Shown: positions 29,020-40,300 of the stretch, one piece after another
Layout of the letters: each line of letters starts with the position of its first letter
Position numbering within the stretch: position 1 is the first letter of the stretch
Assembly: GCA_964036045.1 (NCBI GenBank)
Contig: OZ038382.1
Location: forward strand, 128,216,556 to 128,280,555
Direction: 5' to 3'
DNA: 64,000 bases
Origin: Eutreptiella sp. 'Long Island Sound 2002'
Taxonomy: Eukaryota; Euglenozoa; Euglenophyceae; Eutreptiales; Eutreptiaceae
Notes under the pieces: generated by a model
The model's input: the letters and a program-made list of their open reading frames with translations, nothing else
Database searches by the model: none
Told to the model about the DNA's origin: nothing
Program-made: the position numbers and the translations under genes

Positions 29020-29578
29020 AAGGGGCTCAAAATGAGCTGTATCCATGTGTTTGGGCACCACAACTGGACTAGGATCATTTTTGGAAAACCATGGTTTTGA
29101 CCCGCTTTTGAGCCATTTGTGGTCCCAAATTGGCCCATTTTCAAGGCCCTTTCGGCTTTGAGAGGGGCCTAAATAGCTCAACACGGGCTCACAAGGCGCT
29201 CATTCCACTTATTTTGTGCGCCCCAAAGAGTCCTAAAGTATCTTTGGAAAACCACATTTTTGATGCATTTTTGATTGATTTTTGGTCCCAAAAAAGCCTA
29301 GGCCTAGGCCAAGGCATTTTGTGACTTTGGAGTGGCCAAAATGGCGTGCCATGGGCTCAAAAAAGGCTGATTTCACTGGTTTGTGCACCCTAGGGGGTCT
29401 CAAGATCATTTTGGGAAAACACATTTCTCACCCATTTTTGACCATTTTTTTCTGAAAGCACCCCATTTTCAAGACATTTTGGGATTTCAGGCAGGGCAAA
29501 ACGGGCCTCCATGAGCTCAAAGCGCGCCAAAAATACTTGTTTTGGGATTCCATGTAGTCCGGGATCATTTTTTTTAAA
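29020..29578 (+). repeat. Decayed 165-bp tandem repeat at satellite edge
   Basis: The landmark gatcattttTGGAAAACCA, with variants, occurs at about 29073, 29237, 29403 and 29563. Between copies are ctcaaaa- and cCCATTTT-type words. One unit contains gcgctcattccac followed by ttttgtgcgccccaaag, nearly the same as a segment in every 1079-bp unit, so the two repeats are related. Confidence 0.7.
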
Positions 29579-30179
29579 AAAGGCTTTTTTGGCAATCGGT
29601 GGACCCGTTTGGGCTACCTCCTACAGCTTGCCGCAGCCCACTGGGCCTAGGTATGGGGGTCTAGGCGTTGGTTAGGGCAATTTTGAGGGGCGGAAACCAC
29701 CAAAAGTGGGTGGTTGTGGGTGGATTAGGTGCGAACGAAATCGCATGTGGAGCCACGTAGCCCAAGGTGTGGTCTGTTTTTGGTTTGGGGCTGTCAGCGG
29801 CCAGTGTGCACAAATTTTGGGGTTTTTGGGGGCCTTTTGCGGGCGGTTCATGGGCATATTGTGGAGTGAGAGGGCCCTAGAGGGCCCTTCGGCAAAGGGA
29901 AGTCTAGCTACATGTGTAAAGTAGCCACTGTTTCCCTTCATTTGGCCGTTTTTAGAAGGTACTAGGGCTGCTTTGGGCAAAAAAAAAAGGCTGATTTTAG
30001 CCCCAAATTGGAAATTTTCCAATGGAGGTGGGACACTTGTGACGCTTGTTCCCGGCCGCCACCGTTGAGTTTGTGGCTCATACTTTGTGTGGTTGTCCCT
30101 CACACCCATAGGTAGCATCCACCAAAAATTTGGCCGAATCCAAAGCACCCCAACGAAGCCGTGATTTCCCCCCATTTCG

Positions 30180-30222
30180 CGCGTGCTTACTTGCTGCTTG
30201 CTGCTTGCTGCTTGCCTGCCAA
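30180..30222 (+). repeat. GCTTGCT heptamer microsatellite (example within satellite unit)
   Basis: ttgctgcttgctgcttgctg occurs in each large unit with one heptamer more in some (units near 48620, 54020, 57260 and 58350). This accounts for the 1086-bp units. It is the third, smallest level of nesting in the array. Confidence 0.85.
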
Positions 30223-30252
30223 TTTTGTTAGGACCACCCTAGACACTAAAGA

Positions 30253-30268
30253 GGGTTATAAAACCAAG
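30253..30268 (+). promoter_or_regulatory. Conserved TATA-like motif in each satellite unit (example)
   Basis: GGGTTATAAAACCAAG is conserved in nearly all large units, with a G-rich and CpG-rich segment downstream. It could act as a TATA element for satellite transcription. It may equally be chance sequence fixed by homogenisation. Confidence 0.25.
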
Positions 30269-30456
30269 CGCTCATTCCACCTTTTTGTGCACCCCAAAGG
30301 GGGAACGTTAGCGCGACGGGCGCGCGCTGGGCATCTTTTCGGACCCGTGCCCCTCTAGTGGCCTTTTAGGGGGTGCACTAAGGGGGCACACTTAGCACAG
30401 TGCAGCTATTTGGGCGCTTGGTTGTACTAGAGACCCACACTTTGAGATATTAGGAG

Positions 30457-31314
30457 CATCATGGTGACCCCTAGCGTAGGTTTTGACTTCTGATTTTGTC
30501 TCCTTTGTTGGGGACCCCCGAGAATGCAGGGGTGACGTAGCATTTCCGCCCTCTTTTGGGCCCCAACCTTCCGGTGCTATTGAGGAAACCGGGACAATCT
30601 TTGAATCCATGCTTTGTTGCGTGGTGCATCATGGTGACCCCCGGCGTAGTAGATTTTGACTTCTGATTTTGTCCCCTTTGTTGGGGACCCCCGAGAATGC
30701 AGGGGTGGCGTAGCATTTCCGCCCTCTTTTGGGCCCCAACCTTCCGGCCATTGAGGAAACCGGGACAATCTTTGAATCCATGCTTTGTTGCGTGGTGCAT
30801 CATGGTGACCACCGACGTAGTAGGTTTTGTCTTCTGATTTGGTACCCTTTGTTGGGGACCCCCGAGAATGCACGGGTGACGTAGCATTTCCGCCCTCTTT
30901 TGGGCCCCAACCTTCCTGTGCTATAGAGGAAACCGGGACAACCTTTGAATCCATGCTTTGTTGCGTGGTGCATCATGGTGACCCCCGGCGTAGTAGGTTT
31001 TGACTTCTGATTTTGTCCCTTTTGTTGGGGACCCCCGAGAATGCAGGGGTGGCGTAGCATTTCCGCCCTCTTTTGGGCCCCAACCTTCCGGCCATTGAGG
31101 AAACCGGGACAATCTTTAAATCCATGCTTTGTTGCGTGGTGCATCATGGTGACCCCCGACGTAGTAGGTTTTGTCTTCTGATTTTGTCCCCTTTGTTGGG
31201 GACCCCCGAGAATGCACGGGTGACGTAGCATTTCCGCCCTCTTCTGGGCCCCAACCTTCCGGTGCTATTGAGGAAACCGGGACAATCTTTGAATCCACGC
31301 TTTGTTGCGTGGCC
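30457..31314. repeat. 172-bp sub-repeat, five tandem copies in the first unit
   Basis: Copies start at catcatggtgacc: 30457, 30627, 30798, 30971 and 31142. Each contains CTTCTGATTTTG, GCAGGGGTGACGTAGC (or its AGGGGTGGCGTAGC or CACGGGTGACGTAGC variants), CCAACCTTCCGG and GAAACCGGGACAAT. The last copy changes at gcgtggcccctcgag into the rest of the 1079-bp unit. The next unit has six copies, then four, then two. Confidence 0.95.
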
Positions 31315-34300
31315 CCTCGAGTTGGGGTTAGGGACTCACAATCCAAAGGCTTTTTTTGCAATCGGCGGACCCGTTTGGGCTACCTCCTACAGCCTGCCAC
31401 AGCCTGCTGGGCCTAGGTATGGGGGTCTAGGTGTTGGTTAGGGCAATTTTGAGGGGTGGAAACCACCAAAAGTGGGTGGTTGTGGGTGGATTTGGTGCGA
31501 ACGAAATCGCATGTGGAGCCACGTAGCCCAAGGTGGGGTCTGTTTTTGGTTTGGGGCTGTCAGCGGCCAGTGTGCACAAATTTTGGGGTTTTTGGGGGCC
31601 TTTTGGGGGCGGTTCATGGGCATATTGTGGAGTGAGAGGGCCCTAGAGGGCCCTTCGGCAAAGGGAAGTCTAGCTACATGTGTAAAGTAGCCACTGTTAC
31701 CCTTCATTTGGCCGTTTTAAGAAGGTACTAGGGCTGCTTTGGGGAAAAAAAAGAAGGCTGATTTTAGCCCCAAATTGCAAATTTTCCAATGGAGGTGGGA
31801 CACTTGTGACGCTTGGTCCCGGCCGCCACTGTTGAGTTTGTGGCTCATACTTTGTGTGGTTGTCCCTCACACTGATAGGTAGCATCCACCAAAAATTTGG
31901 CCGAATCCAAAGCACCCCAACGAAGCCGTGATTTCCCCCCATTTCGCGCGTGCTTACTTGCTGCTTGCTGCTTGCTGCTTGCCTGCCAATTTTGTTAGGA
32001 CCACACTAGACACTAAAGAGGGTTATAAAACCAAGCGCTCATTCCACCTTTTTGTGCACCCCAAAGGGGGAACGTTAGCGCGACGGGCGCGCGCTGGGCA
32101 TCTTTTCGGACCCGTGCCCCTCTAGTGGCCTTTTAGGGGGTGCACTAAGGGGGCACACTTAACACAGTGCAGCTATTTGGGCGCTTGGTTGTACTAGAGA
32201 CCCAAACTTTGAGATATTAGGAGCATCATGGTGACCCCTAGCATAGGTTTTGACTTCTGATTTTGTCTCCTTTGTTGGGGACCCCCGAGAATGCAAGGGT
32301 GACGTAGCATTTCCGCCCTCTTTTGGGCCCCAACCTTCCGGTGCTATTGAGGAAACCGGGACAATCTTTGAATCCATGCTTTGTTGCGTGGTGCATCATG
32401 GTGACCCCCGGCGTAGTAGATTTTGACTTCTGATTTTGTCCCCTTTGTTGGGGACCCCCGAGAATGCAGGGGTGGCGTAGCATTTCCGCCCTCTTTTGGG
32501 CCCCAACCTTCCGGTGCTATTGAGGAAACCGGGACAATCTTTGAATCCATGCTTTGTTGCGTGGTGCATCATGGTGACCCCCGGCGTAGTAGATTTTGAC
32601 CTCTGATTTTGTCCCCTTTTTTGGGGACCCCCGAGAATGCAGGGGTGGCGTAGCATTTCCGCCCTCTTTTGGGCCCCAACCTTCCGGCCATTGAGGAAAC
32701 CGGGACAATCTTTGAACTCATGCTTTGTTGCGTGGTGCATCATGGTGACCACCGACGTAGTAGGTTTTGTCTTCTGACTTGGTACCCTTTGTTGGGGACC
32801 CCCGAGAATGCACGGGTGACGTAGCATTTCCGCCCTCTTTTGGGCCCCAACCTTCCGGTGCTATTGAGGAAACCGGGACAATCTTTGAATCCATGCTTTG
32901 TTGCGTGGTGCATCATGGTGACCCCCGGCGTAGTAGATTTTGACTTCTGATTTTGTCCCCTTTGTTGGGGACCCCCGAGAATGCAGGGGTGGCGTAGCAT
33001 TTCCGCCCTCTTTTGGGCCCCAACCTTCCGGCCATTGAGGAAACCGGGACAATCTTTGAATCCATGCTTTGTTGCGTGGTGCATCATGGTGACCCCCGAC
33101 GTAGTAGGTTTTGTCTTCTGATTTGGTCCCCTTTGTTGGGGACCCCCGAGAATGCACGGGTGACGTAGCATTTCCGCCCTCTTTTGGGCCCCAACCTTCC
33201 GGTGCTATTGAGGACACCGGGACAATCTTTGAATCCACGCTTTGTTGCGTGGCCCCTCGAGTTGGGGTTAGGGACTCACAATCCAAAGGCTTTTTTTGCA
33301 ATCGGCGGACCCGTTTGGGCTACCTCCTACAGCCTGCCACAGCCTGCTGGGCCTAGGTATGGGGGTCTAGGTGTTGGTTAGGGCAATTTTGAGGGGTGGA
33401 AACCACCAAAAGTGGGTGGTTGTGGGTGGATTTGGTGCGAACGAAATCGCATGTGGAGCCACGTAGCCCAAGGTGGGGTCTGCTTTTGGTTTGGGGCTGT
33501 TAGCGGCCAGTGTGCACAAATTCTGGGGTTTTTGGGGGCCTTTTGGGGGCGGTTCATGGGCATATTGTGGAGTGAGAGGGCCCTAGAGGGCCCTTCGGTA
33601 GGGGCAAGTCTAGCTGCATGTGTAGAGTAGCCACTGTTTCCCTTCATTTGGCCGTTTTCAGAAGGTACTAGGGCTGCTTTGGGCAAAAAAAAGAAGGCTG
33701 ATTTTAGCCCCAAATTGGAAATTTTCCAATGGAGGTGGGACACTTGCGACGCTTGTTCCCGGCCGCCACCGTTGAGTTTGTGGCTCATACTTTGTGTGGT
33801 TGTCCCTCACACCCATAGGTAGCATCCACCAAAAATTTGGCCGAATCCGAAGCACCCCAACGAAGCCGTGATTTCCCCCCATTTCGCGCGTGCTTACTTG
33901 CTGCTTGCTGCTTGCTGCTTGCCTGCCAATTTTGTTAGGACCACCCTAGACACTAAAGAGGGTTATAAAACCAAGCACTCATTCCACCTTTTTGTGCACC
34001 CCAAAGGGGGAACGTTAGCGCGACGGGCGCGCGCTGGGCATCTTTTTGGACCCGTGCCCCTCTAGTGGCCTTTTAGGGGGTGCACTAAGGGGGCGCACTT
34101 AGCACAGTGCAGCTATTTGGGCGCCTGGCTGTACTAGAGACCCACACTTTGAGATACTAGGAGCATCATGGTGACCCCTAGCGTAGGTTTTGACTTCTGA
34201 TTTTGTCCCCTTTGTTGGGGACCCCTAAGAATGCAGGGGTGACGTAGCATTTCCGCCCTCTTTTGGGCCCCAACCTTCCGGTGCTATTGAGAAAACTGGG

Positions 34301-37300
34301 ACAATCTTTGAATACACGCTTTGTTGCGTGGTGCATCATGGTGACCCCCGGCGTACGTTTTGACTTCTGATTTTGTCCCCTTTGTTGGGGACCCCCGAGA
34401 ATGCAAGGGTGACGTAGCATTTCCGCCCTTTTTAGGGCCCCAACCTTCCGGTGCTATTGAGGAAACCGGGACAATCTTTGAATCCACGCTTTGTTGCGTG
34501 GTGCATCATGGTGACCCCCGGCAGTAGTAGGTTTTGTCCTCTGATTTTGTCCCCTTTGTTGGGGACCCCCGAGAATGCAGGGGTGACGTAGCATTTCCGC
34601 CCTCTTTTGGGCCCCAACCTTCCGGTGCTATTGAGGAAACCGGGACAACCTTTGAATCCACGCTTTGTTGCGTGGTGCATCATGGTGACCCCTGACATAG
34701 TAGGTTTTGACTTCTGATTTTGTCCCCTTTGTTGGGGACCCCCGAGAATGCACGGGTGACATAGCATTTCCGCCCTCTTTTGGGCCCCAACCTTCCGGTG
34801 CTATTGAGGAAACCGGGACAATCTTTGAATCCACGCTTTGTTGCGTGGCCCCTCGAGTTGGGGTTAGGGACTCACAATCCAAAGGCTCTTTTTGCAATCG
34901 GCGGACCCGTTTGGGCTACCTCCTACAGCTTGCCGCAGCCCACTGGGCCTAGGTATGGGGGTCTAGGTGTTGGTTAGGGCAATTTTGAGGGGCGGAAACC
35001 ACCAAAAGTGGGTGGTTGTGGGTGGATTTGGTGCGAACGAAATCGCATTTGGAGCCACATAGCCCAAGGTGGGGTTTGTTTTTGGTTTGGGGCTGTCAGC
35101 GGCCAGTGTGCACAAATTCTGGGGGTTTTTGGGGGCCTTTTGGGGGCGGTTCATGGACATATTGTGGAGTGAGAGGGCCCTAGAGGGCCCTTCGGTAGGG
35201 GCAAGTCTAGCTGCATGTGTAGAGTAGCCACTGTTTCCCTTCATTTGGCCGTTTTCAGAAGGTACTAGGGCTGCTTTGGGCAAAAAAAAGAAGGCTGATT
35301 TTAGCCCCAAATTGCAAATTTTCCAATGGAGGTGGGGCACTTGCGACGCTTGTTCCCGGCCGCCACCGTTGAGTTTGTGGCTCATACTTTGTGTGGTTGT
35401 CCCTCACACCCATAGGTAGCATTCACCAAAATTTTGGCCGAATCCGAAGCACCCCAACGAAGCCGTGATTTCCCCCCATTTCGCGCGTGCTTACTTGCTG
35501 CTTGCTGCTTGCTGCTTGCCTGCCAATTTTGTTAGGACCACCCTAGACACTAAAGAGGGTTATAAAACCAAGCGCTCATTCCACCTTTTTGTGCACCCCA
35601 AAGGGGGAACGTTAGCGCGCCGGGCACGCGCTGGGCATCTTTTTGGACCCGTGCCCCTCTAGTGGCCCTTTAGGGGGTGCACTAAGGGCCGCACGTAACA
35701 CAGTGCAGCTATTTGGGCGCCTGGCTGTACTAGAGACCCACACTTTGAGATACTAGGAGCATCATGGTGACCCCTAGCGTAGGTTTTGACTTCTGATTTT
35801 GTCCCCTTTGTTGGGGACCCCCAAGAATGCAGGGGTGACGTAGCATTTCCGCCCTCTTTTGGGCGCCAACCTTCCGGTGCTATTGAGGAAACCGGGACAA
35901 TCTTTGAATCTACGCTTTGTTGCGTGGTGCATCATGGTGACCCCTGGCAGTAGTAGGTTTTGACTTCTGATTTTGTCCCCTTTGTTGGGGACCCCCGAGA
36001 ATGCACGGGTGACATAGCATTTCCGCCCTCTTTCGGGCCCCAACCTTCCGGTGCTATTGAGGAAACCAGGACAATCTTTGAATCCACGCTTTGTTGCGTG
36101 GCCCCTCGACTTGGGGTTAGGGGCTCACAATCCAAAGGCCTTTTTTGCAATCGGCGGACCCGTTTGGGCTACCTCCTACAGCTTGCTGCAGCCCACTGGG
36201 CCTAGGTATGGGGGTCTAGGTGTTGGTTAGGGCAATTTTGAGGGGTGGAAACCACGAAAAGTGGGTGGTTGTGGGTGGATTTGGTGCGAACGAAATCACA
36301 TTTGGAGCCACATAGCCCAAGGTGGGGTTTGTTTTTGGTTTGGGGCTGTCAGCGGCCAGTGTGCACAAATTCTGGGTTTTTGGGGGCCTTTTGGGGGCGG
36401 TTCATGGACATATTGTGGAGTGAGAGGGCCCTAGAGGGCCCTTCGGTAGGGGCAAGTCTAGCTGCATGTGTAGAGTAGCCACTGTTTCCCTTCATTTGGC
36501 CGTTTTAAGAAGGTACTAGGGCTGCTTTGGGCAAAAAAAAAAAGGCTGATTTTAGCCCCAAATTGCAAATTTTCCAATGGAGGTGGGGCACTTGCGACGC
36601 TTGTTCCCGGCCGCCTCCGTTGAGTTTGTGGCTCATACTTTGTGTGGTTGTCCCTCACACCCATAGGTAGCATCCACCAAAATTTTGGCCGAATCCGAAG
36701 CACCCCAACGAAGCCGTGATTTCCCCCAATTTCGCGCGTGCTTACTTGCTGCTCGCTGCTTGCTGCTTGCCTGCCAATTTTGTTAGGACCACCCTAGACA
36801 CTAAAGAGGGTTATAAAACCAACCGCTCATTCCACCTTTTTGTGCACCCCAAAGGGGGAACGTTAGCGCGACGGGCGCGCGCTGGGCATCTTTTTGGACC
36901 CGTGCCCCTCTAGTGGCCTTTTAGGGGGTGCACTAAGGGGGCGCACTTAGCACAGTGCAGCTATTTGGGCGCCTGGCTGTACTAGAGACCCACACTTTGA
37001 GATACTAGGAGCATCATGGTGACCCCTAGCGTAGTTTTTGACTTCTGATTTTGTCCGCTTTGTTGGGGACCCCCAAGAATGCAGGGGTGACGTAGCATTT
37101 CCGCCCTCTTTTGGGCGCCAACCTTCCGGTGCTATTGAGGAAACCAGGACAATCTTTGAATCCACGCTTTGTTGCGTGGCCCCTCGACTTGGGGTTAGGG
37201 GCTCACAATCCAAAGGCCTTTTTTGCAATCGGCGGACCCGTTTGGGCTACCTCCTACAGCTTGCTGCAGCCCACTGGGCCTAGGTATGGGGGTCTAGGTG

Positions 37301-40300
37301 TTGGTTAGGGCAATTTTGAGGGGTGGAAACCACGAAAAGTGGGTGGTTGTGGGTGGATTTGGTGCGAACGAAATCGCATTTGGAGCCACATAGCCCAAGG
37401 TGGGGTCCGTTTTTGGTTTGGGGCTGTCAGCGGCCAGTGTGCACAAATTCTGGGGTTTTTGGGGGCCTTTTGGGGGCGGTTCATGGACATATTGTGGAGT
37501 GAGAGGGCCCTAGAGGGCCCTTCGGTAGGGGCAAGTCTAGCTGCATGTGTAGAGTAGCCACTGTTTCCCTTCATTTGGCCGTTTTAAGAAGGTACTAGGG
37601 CTGCTTTGGGCAAAAAAAAAAGGCTGATTTTAGCCCCAAATTGCAAATTTTCCAATGGAGGTGGGGCACTTGCGACACTTGTTCCCGGCCGCCACCGTTG
37701 AGTTTGTGGCTCATACTTTGTGTGGTTGTCCCTCACACCCATAGGTAGCATCCACCAAAATTTTGGCCGTATCCGAAGCACCCCAACGAAGCCGTGATTT
37801 CCCCCCATTTCGCGCGTGCTTACTTGCTGCTTGGTGCTTGCTGCTTGCTTGCCAATTTTGTTAGGACCACCCTAGACACTAAAGAGGGTTATAAAACCAA
37901 GCGCTCATTCCACCTTTTTGTGCACCCCAAAGGGGGAACGTTAGCGCGACGGGCGCGCGCTGGGCATCGTTTTGGACCCGTGCCCCTCTAGTGGCCTTTT
38001 AGGGGGTGCACTAAGGGGGCGCACTTAACACAGTGCAGCTATTTGGGCGCTTGGTTGTACTAGAGACCCACACTTTGAGATACTAGGAGCATCATGGTGA
38101 CCCCTAGCGTAGGTTTTGACTTCTGATTTTGTCCCCTTTGTTGGGGACCCCCAAGAATGCACGGGTGACGTAGCATTTCCGCCCTCTTTTGGGCCCCAAC
38201 CTTCCGGTGCTATTGAGGACCCCGGGACAATCTTTGAATCCACGCTTTGTTGCGTGGCCCCTCGAGTTGGGGTTAGGGGCTCACAATCCAAAGGCCTTTT
38301 TTGCAATCGGCGGACCCGTTTGGGCTACCTCCTACAGCTTGCTGCAGCCCACTGGGCCTAGGTATGGGGGTCTAGGTGTTGGTTAGGGCAATTTTCAGGG
38401 GTGGAAACCACCAAAAGTGGGTGGTTGTGGGTGGATTTGGTGCGAACGAAATCACATTTGGAGCTACGTGGCCCAAGGTGGGGTCTGTTTTTGGTTTGGG
38501 GCTGTCAGCGGCCAGTGTGCACAAATTCTGGGGTTTTTGGGGGCCTTTTGGGGGCGGTTCATGGACATATTGTGGAGTGAGAGGGCCCTAGAGGGCCCTT
38601 CGGTAGGGGCAAGTCTAGCTGCATGTGTAGAGTAGCCACTGTTTCCCTTCATTTGGCCGTTTTAAGAAGGTACTAGGGCTGCTTTGGGCAAAAAAAAGAA
38701 GGCTGATTCTAGCCCCAAATTGGAAATTTTCCAATGGAGGTGGGGCACTTGCGACGCTTGTTCCCGGCCGCCACCGTTGAGTTTGTGGCTCATACTTTGT
38801 GTGGTTGTCCCTCACACCCATAGGTAGCATCCACCAAAATTTTGGCCGAATCCGAAGCACCCCAACGAAGCCGTGATTTCCCCCCATTTCACGCGTGCTT
38901 ACTTGCTGCTTGCTGCTTGCTGCTTGCCTGCCAATTTTGTTAGGACCACCCTAGACACTAAAGAGGGTTATAAAACCAAGCGCTCATTCCACCTTTTTGT
39001 GCACCCCAAAGGGGGAACGTTAGCGCGCCGGGCGCGCGCTGGGCATCTTTTTGGACCCGTGCCCCTCTAGTGGCCTTTTAGGGGGTGCACTAAGGGGGCG
39101 CACTTAACACAGTGCAGCTATTTGGGCGCCTGGCTGTACTAGAGACCCACACTTTGAGATACTAGGAGCATCATGGTGACCCCTAGCGTAGGTTTTGACT
39201 TCTGATTTTGTCCCCTTTGTTGGGGACCCCCGAGAATGCACGGGTGACGTAGCATTTCCGCCCTCTTTTGGGCCCCAACCTTCCGGTGCTATTGAGGAAA
39301 CCGGGACAATCTTTGAATCCACGCTTTGTTGCGTGGCCCCTCGAGTTGGGGTTAGGGGCTCACAATCCAAAGGCCTTTTTTGCAATCGGTGGACCGGTTT
39401 GGGCTACCTCCTACAGCTTGCTGCAGCCCACTGGGCCTAGGTATGGATGGGGGTCTAGGTGTTGGTTAGGGCAATTTTGAGGGGTGGAAACCACCAAAAG
39501 TGGGTGGTTGTGGGTGGATTTGGTGCGAACGAAATCGCATTTGGAGCTACGTAGCCCAAGGTGTGGTCAGTTTTTGGTTTGGGGCTGTCAGCGGCTAGTG
39601 TGCACAAATTGTGGGGTTTTTGGGGGCCTTTTGGGGGCGGTTCATGGACATATTGTGGAGTGAGAGGGCCCTAGAGGGCCCTTCGGTAGGGGCAAGTCTA
39701 GCTGCATGTGTAGAGTAGCCACTGGTTCCCTTCATTTGGCCGTTTTTAGAAGGTACTAGGGCTGCTTTGGGCAAAAAAAAGAAGGCTGATTTTAGCCCCA
39801 AATTGCAAATTTTCCAATGGAGGTGGGGCACTTGCGACGCTTGTTCCCGGCCGCCACCGTTGAGTTTGTGGCTCATACTTTGTGTGGCTGTCACTCACAA
39901 CCATGGGTAGCATTCACCAAAATTTTGGCCGAATCCGAAGCACCCCAACGAAGCCGTGATTTCCCCCCATTTCGCGCGTGCTTACTTGCTGCTTGCTGCT
40001 TGCTGCTTGCTTGCCAATTTTGTTAGGACCACCCTAGACACTAAAGAGGGTTATAAAACCAAGCACTCATTCCACCTTTTTGTGCACCCCAAAGGGGGAA
40101 CGTTAGCGCGCCGGGCGCGCGCTGGGCATCTTTTTGGACCCGTGCCCCTCTAGTGGCCTTTTAGGGGGTGCACTAAGGGGGCGCACTTAGCACAGTGCAG
40201 CTATTTGGGCGCCTGGCTGTACTACAGACCCACACTTTGAGATACTAGGAGCATCATGGTGATCCCTAGCGTAGGTTTTGACTTCTGATTTTGTCCCCTT

